DNA of 64,000 bases from Laccaria trichodermophora (taxonomy: Eukaryota > Basidiomycota > Agaricomycetes > Agaricales > Hydnangiaceae): NCBI GenBank assembly GCA_018417955.1, contig JACTVC010000019.1, positions 930,001 through 994,000 of the forward strand, written 5' to 3'. The number at the start of each line of letters is the position of its first letter. The first letter of the stretch is position 1. Under the pieces are notes generated by a model. It ran no database searches, was not told where the DNA came from, and worked only from the letters and a program-made list of their open reading frames with translations. The translations under genes and the position numbers were made by a program. Shown piece after piece: positions 1-14,861 of this stretch.

Positions 1-972
1 ACGATATGGCGCGCGACACTTCCAAAGAGATGACCTCGGAGAGGTTCGTAGGCTGGGAAGGTGCAGTGGGTGCTGGCGCTCGAGCGATAGGACTGAAGGG
101 TTATTGAACTGGATCCGACGTGAGTTCTGGTCGAGCTTCGTTATAATCCAAACGCTAACCTGTGATTTCAACGCTAGCCAGCAATCATACCCTTTTTCAA
201 CCCCTTCGGACATTACTTCTTCTTCGAACTTTTGATCCTCCTTCTCTTTGGTGCTGCTGCTTGATGTTTCACTAGTGTAAAATATTCTATGCTTCGTTCA
301 ATCCACCGATAACTATGAAATGACTATCCCCTTACTGATTCAAATTGATAGATTCTGTCGTCCCCCCTCCATGTTTCAATATCGCAGATCGTACTCGTGG
401 AGTTCGGATAAACTTGGGAAAAAGGCAGTCGCGAGGTGGTGACCATAGTAAGAACGCGGTGGTTGGAGGTAAAAAGATTCAAAAGTTTTCTATCGATGAA
501 TTCGATCATGTGATCGCATCGAACCAGCCAGTCATGATCACTGCTACATCGAGTGCATCTTCCATCGTCGCCGTACAGAACGATCCGCCAATGACTCTTC
601 GAGGATCCCTCCTGGCATTGGCCTACAGATGCTTCCAAGACCTTGCAAGTTGCCAAGATCGTCCAAGGCCTGGTAGATGCTTGGAAGTTTTGTCGGCTTT
701 GTGACCTACCTCAGGCTTGAAAGCTTGACGTCACGACAGTCGACCAACCAACCTCCAGGATTTGTCTAGAATGACGAGGCAATGAAATGGAATGACAATT
801 TGATAAAGGCGCATCGACTGAAGAATCACTTACAACACTTTCAGTGCACATTTTGTGTCAGCTGATCATGGTGGACCTACACAATCAAACATATATATGA
901 CTCGCTCACATTCCGAATCAACAGACAAACTCCCTACCAAGCAACCATATACTCCCCTCAACACCTCACCAA
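1..972. other. left-edge region, no firm gene
   Basis: Nothing here is recognised with confidence. A plus-strand frame open from near the window edge ends at about 107 and could be the last exon of a gene lying to the left. Overlapping frames on both strands between 324 and 704 have no recognisable motif, and neither strand looks better than the other. The stretch 850-972 probably holds the promoter and perhaps upstream coding exons of the PRP43 gene, because the visible start of that protein is shorter than usual. Confidence 0.3.
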
Positions 973-3751
<2,779 letters not shown>

Positions 3752-5830
3752 GCGCATGACATCATACAACATATTCACGAGTGAGACGACCGAGGGTTCG
3801 GAAAACCAGGGCATTTACCCCCTGGTTCCTGTTCGGCGTCAGGTCGTTTGGGTGCAAAGCTGTGTAAAGACGCCTTCATTCAATGTATGCTACATACGTA
3901 GTTATCCCCTTATCGATACAATTACTTTGACTCTTCTCTAGTGCTCTCTGAAGCCATATTCAAATACATACATCAGTGCGAAAATGAAAGTGAAAGATGA
4001 GTTCACTAAATGAGGTTTAGTGCGAGGACGCTTGTGGTGCCTTTCCGTTTTTTCTTGACTCAGAACTGTCAAACTGACCAGGGCGAATGCGGATATACGG
4101 TGTGGAAAGACCGATAGCGTCACGGGAAGCGCAAAACATAGCAAACGTGTGTGCTTCCTGCATTTCAAGGCCGCCGCAGGCGAGAGATAGGTTCCTGGTG
4201 CAAGGTTCGCGGTGACAGGAAATGTCATTGTTGCGCACCAGTACGCAGAATTACATATCCAGCGGAGGAACACATGCGTCAATCAGGGCGACATTGTGCC
4301 GCCGTTCAACGGGCTGGGCTTGGTCATAAAACTGGGCAAAGGGCATCGTGGTTCAGTACTCAGTACTCAGTAGTTACTTAGTTGCGGAGAGTGCAAGTGA
4401 CCAAGTAAGCAGCAAAGCAAGTAAAAAAAAGCAATTCGGAAGAATAGAATTGGATCAGTCATGTGATCACATCATGAATAGATTGATTTATCTCGAGAAG
4501 CTATAGGAAGCTATGGGCATGAAAATAGCCCTACTGCGAAAGATATATCATCGGATCTTGCGTGAGCAATAAAAACCTATGCATCAAAAGGTAAAAGGCC
4601 AACAAATTGTTCACGATCCGAGGTGATATAAACATTATCGAAGTTGTTGAGTATCAGCACTGTGCACTGCCAATTCTCACTGAGGCTCTGCAAAACTTCC
4701 ATCTTGATTACAGTGAAGACCCTCCGACGATGAAGGCAATGGAAAATGAAGAGAGATATGTGCTCAAGACTGCTCAAGCCTCCAGAGTGACTTTTTGGTA
4801 ACGGAGCGCGAACTCGGATCAATTAATGGTCCTCGATCGGCAGTCTGGTTGAGCCTCGGGTTGCGAAACTGGAAGGGAAGAACTCTGGCGCCGCAATTTA
4901 ACTTCCAAAATCCGATCGAATTGGTAAAAACGGAAAACGTGTGTGGAGATCGTGTGCGCATCGCGATGCTAAGGACAACATGGACCGGCGGACGGGGATG
5001 GATACATTCGTTTCAAATGTCTGTATTTACGCAACGAATAGAGTGCGAGTGTTTCTATGTGAAAGCCATATGGACTGGGCGAGCGGAACGACAGGATCAA
5101 ACACACCTTTCTTGATGAACTCAGCCAATCTCAGCGCTTTCTCAATCTCATCTGGATCTGTAAGGTTTCTGTTTCCTGGCAGACGATGAGATGTGTACAC
5201 AAGGGGATAAAAAATAATTCACTCTCGTAGAGACTCCGTACCTTTTGTGAGAATTTGAAACTGTCAACTCGGTCAGCAGGGAGGCTCACGAAGGATCAGG
5301 GTAATCTCTTCCGAGTCTATGGAGCTCCTTGTAGAGGGCTAAGGCACGCAGACGGGTTGTTTGGTGAACCATGTCTTGGTGGAGGGCAGTGGGTGTGAGT
5401 GCGCGTCGTGGGATTTGATGAAGAATCGTGACCGTGCAGACCGCTAGCGCTGTCAGACTGCCTGCTCAAGTCTCTTCCAAATGCATTCCAAGCCTTTGGA
5501 AAAATACGTGCTTCATCGCCAAGAAGCGACTACAACTTTCACGGCTGCACCACAACGTACTTCCGAGGTCAGCAGAGCCAAGGCGATCAATGTTTCGATG
5601 TTAAAAAGAGTGCCTTCTCCAAAAGGAAATCGATGTGCTCGTGCGTGCTGTGATTGGCTGAGACTAATGAACGTGCGAGGTACAAAATTATCAGTGTTTT
5701 GACAGTCGTTTGGCAGTTGTATCGTGTGGAGAGGTACATCCAATCTACCGTCTTCTATTAAAGCGAGCATTTTCGATGCCTTGCCCTCTAAGCGTTATCT
5801 TCCTCCTTCCTCCGGCCCAGCCCAAGTTCA
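3752..5830. other. gene-poor intergenic region
   Basis: About 2.1 kb between PRP43 and the phosphate transporter without a recognisable gene. Short frames occur on both strands, for instance minus-strand frames at 3938-4282, but none carries a motif or a convincing set of exons. The right part must include the promoter of the transporter. No CACGTG palindrome (the Pho4 core known from yeast) was seen in the 600 bases before its start. Confidence 0.5.
4354..4374. repeat. short tandem 7-mer repeat
   Basis: Three head-to-tail copies of CAGTACT, the last one imperfect, lie in the gene-poor region. They are probably a small slippage repeat with no visible role. Confidence 0.6.
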
Positions 5831-8021
5831 ATGGCAAGCTTCCACGAGAAAGGTTCAGTTGGTTCCGGTGACAGGGTCGCGACCCGCAACGATGCGGCTT
5901 TCGCCTTAGATGAGCGTCGTCGCGCTGCTCTCGCAGAAGTGGACAATGCCAAGTTCTCGTGCGTATTCCTTTGAAATCACTAATCTTCATATCTCTCATT
6001 CTTTTTTCAGATGGTTCCATGCCAAAGTCTGTGTCGTCGCTGGTGTCGGTTTCTTCACCGACGCGTACGTCCACTCGCGTTTTTTTCCTTATATCTTCTC
6101 AACTCATTTTCCATCGATTTATCCAGCTATGATATCTTCGCGATCAACATCGCGTCGACGATGTTGGGCTATGTTTACGGCAAGGGTGAGTCTCTTATCA
6201 TTATCATCCTCTAGCAATTGACCAATTGTCTTGCAGGCCAAAAGCTTAACAAAAACCAGGATCTTGGTGTAAAGGTCGCCACCCCAGTTGGAACATTTGT
6301 TGGTCAGCTTCTCTTTGGTTGGTTGGCCGATGTAGTTGGCCGCAAACGCATGTGTGAGTTGGAAAGCACAAGTCTATCTTTAGATCACATCTCATGCTCA
6401 GCCGCCTTGTTCTAGACGGTGTGGAGCTTATGATCATCATTATCGCCACCTTTGCCCAGGCCCTCTCTGGTGATGGTAAAGCTGTCCACATTATCGGAAC
6501 CCTCGTCGTCTGGCGTTTCCTTGTGAGCTTACATTTTTCTTCCAGTATCAATTCAGTCTGCTAACTGTCAGTCCTTGTAGATGGGTATTGGTATCGGAGG
6601 TGACTACCCCTTGTCCGCCGTTATCTCGTCAGAGTTCGCCTCTACCAAAATCCGTGGTCGCATGATGACAGCCGTCTTCGCCAACCAGGGTTGGGGTAAC
6701 TTCAGTAAGTGTCTTGACAGTTTAAGCTTCTATCTGCTTAAATGTCTTTACCCCATAGCTGCCGCCTTGGTCGCCTTCATCATCACGGCCGCTTACAAGA
6801 CCTCCATCTTGAAAGAGGCTTCCGTCACCAACCTCAAGTCTGTTGATTACATGTGGCGCATCCTCATTGGTCTTGGTTGCGTTCCTGGTGTTGTCGCCCT
6901 CTATTTCCGTCTTACCATCCCTGAAACTCCCCGTTTCACTATGGATATTGAGCGCAACATTGATCAAGCCACTGCCGACATCAAGACCGTTCTCACCAAC
7001 ACCTCTCGCGTTGACAACGACGATCTCGTTCAACGTGTTGAGGCCCCCCGAGCAAGCTTGGCCGATTTCAGGAATTACTTCGGCAAGTGGGAGAACTTCA
7101 AGGTCCTCTTTGGTTGTGCCTACTCTTGGTTCGCTCTCGATGTAAGCACATTTCATGTCTCATAGCTCGTATATTGACTTCTCGATCAGATTGCTTTCTA
7201 CGGCCTCGGTCTTAACTCCGGTATCGTTCTGCAAGCCATCGGTTTCGGCACGCCCCCACAAAAGGGTGTCGAAGGTGTCTACCAGAACTTGAAGAACATC
7301 TGCATTGGCAACCTTATCCTCTCCGCTGGTGGTCTCATTCCCGGATACTGGTTTACTTTCCTATTCGTTGACAAGTGGGGTCGCAAGCCTATTCAACTTA
7401 TGGGTTTTATCCTCCTTACCATACTTTTTGTCGTCATGGGTGCGTCCTTGCTGTCTTTGTTTTCTATCTGAATTTTAAGCTTAACTCCTCATTTAGGTTT
7501 CGGTTATGACAAACTCACTGCTACCCCTGCCGCCACTAAGGGTTTCGTTGTCCTTTACTGCTTCGCCAACTTCTTCCAAAACTTCGGCCCCAATACCACC
7601 ACCTTCATCATTCCTGGAGAAGCCTTCCCCACTCGCTATCGCTCTACCGCGCACGGTATCTCCGCTGCCAGTGGCAAGCTCGGCGCCATTGTTGCCCAAG
7701 TTGGCTTTGCCCAGCTCAAGGATATCGGTGGCACGAACAAGTTCGTGAAGCACATGTATGTATCTTGTTTCAACTTTTGCAGCGCTTTTCCTCACTTCTT
7801 CGCTCTAGCTTGGAGATTTTCGCATTCTTCATGTTGACTGGAATCTTCTCCACCCTCCTTCTGCCTGAAACCAACCGCCAGTCGCTCGAAGATCTTTCCA
7901 ACGAGAACCAAGAAGGTTTCGTCAGGGGTCAGTATACTTGTTTTGTACGATTTTCAGACCTTGCTAACATCCCGTTCCTCGTCAAGGTCCCAGCAGAAAG
8001 TCAAACGTTACTGACGTTTAA
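5831..8021 (+). CDS. PHO84: high-affinity phosphate:H+ symporter, PHO84 type
   Basis: Major facilitator superfamily transporter of inorganic phosphate at the plasma membrane. Spliced exons give a protein of about 540 residues with twelve expected helices. Visible landmarks are [13 protein letters not shown] in helix 1, [14 protein letters not shown] in the first cytoplasmic loop, [17 protein letters not shown] (the phosphate-transporter signature), PETPRFT at the end of the first half, a central hydrophilic loop, [10 protein letters not shown], then [32 protein letters not shown] and [13 protein letters not shown]. All of these match the PHO84 family. The N-terminus is a soluble segment beginning [14 protein letters not shown]. 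The final exon reads [11 protein letters not shown] after a 59 nt intron. It stands alone with long non-coding flanks; phosphate control is expected from the family but not shown in the sequence. Confidence 0.93.
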
Positions 8022-8349
8022 TTACTTTACGAAACGTTTGCTTGTCTGCTCTCACGATCTTCATCGCCTTGGCCGGAAGATACCCAGTCATAGGCGGCTT
8101 TGTGCATATCCATATATATTCCCTTTCATGCAGTGACTATCCTCACTTTATCGGCGATATCCCTTGTAATACGTCGCATCTCAAATTTAAATAGTTAATC
8201 ACCTTTTCGTTGTATCTGGGGAATCTGTACATAGAACATGGCATTTATAATAATGAATGAACTCGATTTACCCATCCTCATATATATGTTGAGCAGATGA
8301 AGTGACTATATTTCCAAGAGCCTTGGGATGCCGAAGGCAATGAACCTAC
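8022..8349. other. convergent 3' region
   Basis: Non-coding stretch between the 3' end of the phosphate transporter and the 3' end of the small minus-strand gene. It is AT-rich around 8180-8290, as expected for terminator and polyadenylation sequence. No gene is visible. Confidence 0.5.
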
Positions 8350-8767
8350 CTAGACAGACCTAGACTCAACACGCCTCATGACTGGGGCAAGCGCGGGGAA
8401 CTGTGCAATCTCCGAGAGCCCGAGGTAGTCCGTGACCGATCGAGCATCGTTGATCAGGGGACACAGGTGAATTGAACGGGACTCGTAGAAGATCCATCGC
8501 ACAAAATCGGGGGTGACATCTTTAGATTTGAACGCTTGGGAGGTGGGAGAGAGAATAGGTCGACACAGAGGAACGAAATGGCAAAGCGGTAGCGGGCGTC
8601 ATGATAGGGAGCTGTGTACAAACGTTCGTAGCGACCCATGCCTGACCAAGGGCGTTAAATCTCGTTACACATGTGCAGTTGACCTTGTGGTGGATGGCGA
8701 AAGGTAGCCAAAGGTGGCAGTAGAAACACACACGCTTAATGCGACCGTTATGTGAAGGGATCTCCAT
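8350..8767 (-). CDS. small hypothetical protein, three exons
   Basis: Not recognised. Three short minus-strand exons with consistent phases join into about 90 residues. Exon 1 encodes MEIPSHNGRIK. Exon 2 begins MGRYERLYTAPYHDARYRF. Exon 3 contains VTPDFVRWIFYESRSIH and SVTDYLGLSEIAQFPALAP before a stop. The second intron is 47 nt with GT..AG ends, and the first is also GT..AG. Support is the open frame in each exon, the phase match and the protein-like composition of exon 3. It starts about 100 bases after the end of the NIFK-type gene on the same strand, so exon 3 could instead belong to a longer transcript. No function is proposed. Confidence 0.42.
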
Positions 8768-8869
8768 CAGATGGTCAAATTAGCATCGTACAAACATTTA
8801 CCAGGAAGGGGGAAGAAACTTCTCAACAAAGTGGTATAAGAAAGCAAAACAGCAAGATTGTCTTTAGTT

Positions 8870-10018
8870 TTAAGCCTTTATACTCTCTACCTTTTTCTAG
8901 GTCGACGTCAACAACAACCGACGGTGGAAAACGCAAGCATACTCACATAGCCGACGGCCTCCAAATTATATTTGATCCCTGCCTCTGCCAACTTGCGTTT
9001 CCGCTCCTTTTGTCGCTTCAGAAGTCGCCTCGCAGCCCTGCGTTGCTCCTCATCCGTGCGTGGCTGGTAGTCAGAGAATGCAGTCAGAAACGGCACCAAG
9101 TGTGATTTCAAACTTGATTTTACCTTGTTGTGAGCTCCTCGAGCCACTTGTTCTGTTGGTACCCCTCTCCATTTCCGATTCGCGCCTACCCAGAGCTCAG
9201 GGTGAACTTCGTCTTTTGGTACTACTTTACACCGCAGAATGTGCCCCATTAAAAGATAGTTATCCATCGTGTCAGCGACGATTTGGGCGACGGAAGAGGA
9301 ATCAAATTCGAGGAAACCGTAATGTTTCGACCTTCCCGTCTATGCAAGCGAGATCATGTCACTATGAGGATTCGTGGATGAGTGTGGAAGGCTGATGCAC
9401 CTTTTTGTTTCGCGAGATACGAAGTCGCGTTACATTCCCAAATTGAGAGAAATACGCCTTCATTTGTTCTTCGTAAAAACCATGAGGGAGACGGCCCAAA
9501 AAGAGAACACCTCGATCCCCCGCCTGCGTGATAATTTTTAAATGCGACGTTACATTCTGAATATTTGTGATGCGTACCGGATTTTTTTTAGCTTTCTCTA
9601 ATTTGCGTTTGACAGTAGCGTCGTCTTTTGCGATGGTGGGTAGCTTAGCAACGTCAAAGGCGGAGGGTTCGTCCTCCGCTATGTCTTCCTCGTCTGAAGA
9701 GTTGTCGTCGTCCGTCGAAAAGCCATGCAGATGAACATCGTTTTCTCCAGACTCTTCAGCTGCGACATTCTGTTCCTCCTCCTCCGCAGACGGCTCAGGT
9801 TCCGGAGTAGGCGCCTTGAATTTCTTCGTCTTTTTACCAGTTTTCAACGCAATTACATCATTATCTTCACCAAGATTTTCACTCTTCTTTCTCTTTAGCG
9901 ATTTTGCAGGTTTAGATGAGGAGGATACGGAGTCTTGCTCCTTAGAAGTTATGAGAGGTTTCTGCTTGGGTTTACTATCCTTCTTCGTAGGCTTTGCAAC
10001 CTTTGCTGTGGGTGCCAT
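8870..10018 (-). CDS. NOP15: nucleolar RRM protein, NIFK/Nop15 type
   Basis: RNA-binding protein expected in the nucleolus for maturation of the large ribosomal subunit. The N-terminal half is low complexity and charged, with lysine-rich stretches ([10 protein letters not shown]) and an acidic region ([28 protein letters not shown]). A single RRM follows: RNP2-like GVLFLGRLP, then [26 protein letters not shown], with RNP1 at KHYGFLEF. The C-terminal tail is basic and helical ([23 protein letters not shown]), as in NIFK/Nop15. Introns split the RRM and the tail. I place the last exon after an intron beginning GTGAGTATG; it adds KKVESIKA and ends at 8870. The start is the ATG reading [13 protein letters not shown]. 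An in-frame upstream ATG exists near 10144 but would overlap the divergent neighbour. Confidence 0.85.
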
Positions 10019-10098
10019 CCTTCGCCCTGAGGTTGTGAACGAAACTGAAATAAAAAAACGAGATTGCCTTGCCAAATAGGGATCAACACCCTCTTTCA
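10019..10098. promoter_or_regulatory. short bidirectional promoter region
   Basis: Only about 80 bases separate the divergent starts of the NIFK/Nop15-type gene and the unknown gene to its right, so both must share this promoter space or overlap in their leaders. No TATA box is obvious. Confidence 0.45.
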
Positions 10099-11052
10099 AT
10101 GATACCACGGTTCTCAAACCCCCATCTCTTGCCAGAAAATGCAAAACGCGTTTCTAGGGCGGAAATTGCGATTGACGATGGGCCGGGGCGTTCTTTGAGT
10201 CAGGAAGTGGACTTGGATGTGGTTGAACATCTCAATCATCTTTTGAAGCGTGCTTTACCTGAGCCAACACAAGAGGCAGAGCCCAAACGCAAGAAACGAC
10301 GCAAGTTCGAGATCAGCGAGGTTGTCGATCCAAGACCAGATAAACCGACCAGTGCGCCATTACGCGTTATAAATTTGTGGGCATGCTGATCGTTGTGCGT
10401 TTAGTGTTTCGGCTGGTGTCGAGAACCTTGCCCCCCATTCAGCTTTCCTTGGAGCCGCCACCGCCCCCTCCACCGATGTTCGCAGTGCTTCATTGATTTT
10501 GATAAAATTAATTTGACGCATATCTCAGAACCGTTGAACCTGATTGTGAGGACAATGAAATCCAAGCTCAGTTGCGGAAGCAGCGAGCCGAATCGACTTC
10601 AGTCGACTTCCAATGGCTTGTGTTGGAATCTCAACAGCCGACGGCAGTAAGTCAATCTTTATATTAGAGAAACATATTTTACCGACCGTTCACAGTCACG
10701 GTACCGTTCAAAAAAGTGTTGCGTAAAAGCGCATCTGCCAGAACATCCACCTCCGATGGCTATCATACAAAGTGTCCAGCAACCAAGGAAATCCAGGCCA
10801 CCGGTCCATGTTGAACACTATCCTTACGTTGTAGGTGCTGCACCACCTCCAGCAACAACGGAACCTGCAAGGTCTATGGATTGCCCAGTCGTTGAAATTA
10901 AGCCAGAATTTGTACGAAATCAAAGGAGGAGATCCAAAGTGGCTCAGAAAGAGCGACTTCCTCCTCGATTCTGGGCGCCCAACCCAAACTGGAGGGGCAA
11001 ATGTTGCGGTTATGCGTATGGATATCCTAGCCACTTTGAATACTATCATTGA
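10099..11052 (+). CDS. conserved-looking hypothetical protein
   Basis: Not recognised functionally. Exon 1 starts [18 protein letters not shown] and contains a basic nuclear-localisation-like run ([12 protein letters not shown]). A proline-rich block ([20 protein letters not shown]) follows, then an acidic/coiled segment ([17 protein letters not shown]), and a C-terminal part with [17 protein letters not shown] near the stop. These blocks look protein-like and are in the same order on one strand. The last junction (GTAAGT donor) is in phase, but I could not find canonical junctions that keep the frame between the first three blocks. Either the model misses a small exon or the gene carries indels. 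A start at 10069 in the same frame is also possible. Nuclear location is only inferred from the basic run. Confidence 0.5.
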
Positions 11053-11240
11053 TCAACATACCCACCAACGATGATAGATAAGTTCAAGACCCTATGAATC
11101 AAAGCACAAAAACTACTCTAGAGTCTACCGCATCGTGATAATACAAGGTATCATAAGACAACGTCACAGTGATCGGAGGGCTCCTTGAAGAAAAGTGAGT
11201 CCCAAAACCTATCAGCTGAGTGTATAACGAAGAACTTGCC

Positions 11241-11706
11241 CTAAGTTTGAAGGATTCGGTTGAGAAGTTGCACTTCAAAGTTCGCCTTCTGTCTCCACAC
11301 CCTCAACATGGCTTCCTGCAGTTCCTGCGTGTCTCTATATGTTTCAATTTCTTCAAGCTGTATCTCAGCCTGGAGTTGAAGAAGGTGGGCATAAAGAAGC
11401 TGCTCGAGGTCTTTGGCAGCCGCCCTTCGAGAGAGATACCTGGGAATGAACAAAGCTCTCTGCAAATAAACCATCCGCAAAGTCTCACGGAAATCATGAG
11501 CTCACCTGCTGTAGCCCAACGGGTCCATACAGCTTTAATTCATAGCCGTTTCCCTTCGTGGTGCGACAGGAGTCTGGCAAAGAGTAGAGCGCAATGCCTT
11601 CAGCTCTAGCCGGGTCATCGGGCAAGTTGGTGTTCTCACTTGAATTGGAAGTCAAATCGGACGAGGGTTGGAAGTTGATCTCGCCTCCCGCCGTGAGGGG
11701 GGGCAT
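11241..11706 (-). CDS. small coiled-coil hypothetical protein
   Basis: Not recognised. Two exons join cleanly. Exon 1 (11706-11506) reads MPPLTAGGEINFQP to ELKLYGPVGLQQ. A 46 nt intron with GTGAGC..TTGCAG ends follows. Exon 2 (11459-11241) reads RALFIPRYLSRRAAAKD and then a heptad-like helix (LEQLLYAHLLQLQAEIQLEE, EAMLRVWRQKANFEVQLLN). The product of about 140 residues is probably a soluble helical protein that forms coiled coils. It lies between an unknown gene and CDC16 and is read away from CDC16, so the 185 bases before 11892 are shared upstream sequence. Confidence 0.6.
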
Positions 11707-11891
11707 ATAGAGTTGGCTGACTCTTTTTCATGGCACAGAGACATTGAGATAGGAGGGGATGGAAACTCAGCTCCTTGACTCTTCATAAAAGGACCCACTG
11801 ATATCTAGAATCCCACGATGACCCCTACTAGATTCAGATCCTAGATTTGTTGACTAGTACCGTGTGAGATAAACAGACGCGTCCAACCACC

Positions 11892-14711
11892 ATGACCTCG
11901 ACGCCTCCACCAACGAGCCAATTCGTAATTCCACCTATTCCTCACCTTCCCTCGCCCTCTGGCTCTCGCCATCGTGGTTCAATCGGTTCTAGCTTTTCCT
12001 TCGGTCCACAACACCTTGTTGACTCCTACATCGATACCAACTCGAGCACCGTTTCAAACCCAATCTCTGTTGCTTTGGACCCAAACCGATCAGTACTCCC
12101 GGCCTCGCCTTTGCGTTCCTCTCCCCGTCGTCACAGACGAGCAAAATCAAGTACTAGTCGTCACCCTCATCCACTAGCAAACGATACCACGGATGTATTC
12201 CAGGACTCGGAGGACGATGCAGATGACGAGAGCGAGTATGAATGGGGCATCGTTGATCGCATGAGGTTATGGCGCCACGATGCACTAATGCAGCATCTCT
12301 ATGAGACGGCAGCGTTTTGGGGAGACAAGGTTCTTAGCTGGACAAGTACGTCGCGTCCACAATAATGATAACGCATCTGATGTATATATCGAAACTCAGA
12401 CGATCCCAACGATGCCTTTTGGCTCGCACAAACCTACTTCATGACGCACCAGTATTCACGCGCTGAACGCCTTCTTACGCGTCCGTTCCCTACCACGCCG
12501 CCTAAAAGACCATCAACGCCACCACCACCCACCACCAATGGGCACCTGTCAATGCTCACGCCTGCAAAAGGGAAAGGTCGTGAACACGATCTTACACAAC
12601 CACCCCTGACTATACCCCGTCTTCCGATGGGGCCAGGAGGCATGATCGAGGTCCCTGAAGAAATGCAAGACCGAGTGTCACGGCTTGTGGACATGAGTGT
12701 CGCCTGTAGATACCTTGCGGCGCAATGCTTGGTAAGATCTTGTGTTGTACATGTGTCATTGGTTGCTACACGATCACATAGGTAAGGCAGGGAAACTGGG
12801 GTGAGGCGACAGAAATGCTCGGAGAAGCAAACCCATTCCGCGATTCTGGTGCGTATCACGCGCTTTGCACTCCTGAACCACCCTCAGTGATTCTCAGGTC
12901 GAAGTGGTCCCGCAGTCCCCAATGTTGATGGTGGCATCAAGGTATGTTCGCTGGTTTGACCTTGAGGATCCAACGGGAACGTATCCCTAGGTCGAAGCCT
13001 CCATGTGCCACCTGAGAGGCATTCTTATGCTCAAGCTGAACCGAGGTGACCAAGCCAAGCAATGCTTCATGGAAGCCCTTGCGCTTGACGTCAAATGTTA
13101 TGACGCCTTTGATCAGCTCGTCGGCGGAGAGATGATGACCCCAGATGAAGGTGAGCCTGAGTAATCTATCTCAGGATTCCAGACCTTACTCCCGACATGA
13201 GAATGGGAATTTGTGCAAGGCTTGGCATATTCCTCACAAACTCCGCAAGACGCCCAATTCGTTCAGCTCATCTACACGGCACGCCTACGCAAGTATAAAC
13301 ATACAACCGAGCATGCTTTGACGCGGCAACGCCTTGTTGAGGAATACGGTCTTGGAGACAACCCCGATGTTTTATTCAGTTTCGCTGATGCATTGTATGC
13401 AAACTTCCGGTGGGCTGATTGCTTTACTATAACTTCTAGGTAGGTACCATCTCGTAACATTCTAGCTTCTCATTGGCCTTCACTTTTTTTTTTCAGAATC
13501 CTGGGTCTTGTCGCCATTCATAACCAGACGATGCCCCTGCACATCGCCTGTATGTATCATCTGGCCCATTTGCATTCAAAACTCTTCATTCTGGCGCATG
13601 AAATGGTCGACCGCGAACCAGAGAATCCAATCAGCTGGTATGCAGTGGGCGTATGGTACTTGAGCGGTGGGAAATGGACGCAAGCGCGCCAATACTTCAG
13701 GTACATTTCACGCTTGTTAAGATGTGTTGCCCTGTAATTAACATATTTTCACGTAGCAAAACCTCGCTAATGGATCCTCGATTTGGTCCTGCTTGGATTG
13801 CGTTTGGGCATACCTTTGCACTGGAGAGTGAGCACGACCATGCTGTAACAGCATACTCTACATGTGCGAGAATGTTTACTGGGCAAGTACCAGAAGCCGT
13901 CCATTCCAAAGCATCTCATGTCCCTTTTCAGTTCACATCTCCCATTGATGTTCGTTGGGATGGAGCATATTATGCTTTCAAATTATGCCCTAGCGGATGA
14001 GGCACTGAATGCCGCCAATTCCATGTGTGATGGCGATCCTCTGCTCTATAACGAGAGGGGTGTCATGGCGTATAATCACGGAGAGTAAGCACATCTTTTG
14101 GTGTCCTATGAAAAGGGTTCATAAAACGAGTAGTTATGCCAAGGCAGCAACTCTTTTCCAAGAGGCTCTTGATCTTGCGCAAGTCACACAAAGCTCACAA
14201 AAATCATGGGCGACGACGTATATCAACCTTGGAACGTGTTTCCGGAAACTAACGTATGATCTTGAGTGCCTAGTGCGACATGATCTAACTAATACCTTTC
14301 CAGACGGTTTGACGAAGCTCGAATAACATACCAAAAGGTGCTCGAACTAGATCCCAGACATTCGATTGCATTAGGATTTTTGGGAATGGTTCATCATCTC
14401 ATGGGAAATCTTGACCGAGCGATCGTCAAGTATCACGAGGCAAGCATCATTTCACCTAGTCGTATAATGTTAATAAAGTCTTCCAGGCGCTCAGCATTGA
14501 CCCTATCAATCCCCATATTCTCGAGCTGCTGAACACAGCGCTCGAATCGTCTTCAGCGATGGCTCTCACCCCGCAAGTTATGGACGGCGACGTGCAACAA
14601 GCTATAAAGAAGTTGAAGGTGAAATATGGGCGGTTGAATGGGAAAGACAAAGTGGGCAAGAGTCCTGCGGAGGCGTCGACGCGAGGTGCGGATGATATGA
14701 GTGTCGGTTAG
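11892..14711 (+). CDS. CDC16: anaphase-promoting complex subunit CDC16/Cut9 (APC6)
   Basis: TPR scaffold subunit of the anaphase-promoting complex, the ubiquitin ligase that drives mitotic exit. The N-terminal 100 residues are a serine/proline-rich tail, then [20 protein letters not shown] opens the TPR array. Typical blocks follow: [22 protein letters not shown], a proline-rich insert ([13 protein letters not shown]), [131 protein letters not shown] and [20 protein letters not shown]. The last exon includes [19 protein letters not shown] and a lysine-rich end. Around ten introns are needed. The ATG at 11892 starts [11 protein letters not shown]. The family call is strong; small exons near 12840-12990 are less certain. 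Confidence 0.9.
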
Positions 14712-14861
14712 CTGTTATGTCATTTACATAACAAGGACAAACATCGGCTCTTTGATAACTCATCTTGACCATCTCTGCCAAGTTCCTGCACACTACGACT
14801 TGCACTATCCCGTCGCCGTTTTTGAACAGCGACACAGCGGAAGGCTACATTTGATCTAAGG

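Noticed and set aside
324..704. Overlapping open frames on both strands near the left edge
   Set aside because: Neither has a motif, an intron pattern or a recognisable family, and they mirror each other.
3938..4282. Minus-strand frame of 114 codons in the gene-poor region
   Set aside because: Two overlapping frames look equally plausible, no motif and no exon chain; left unassigned.
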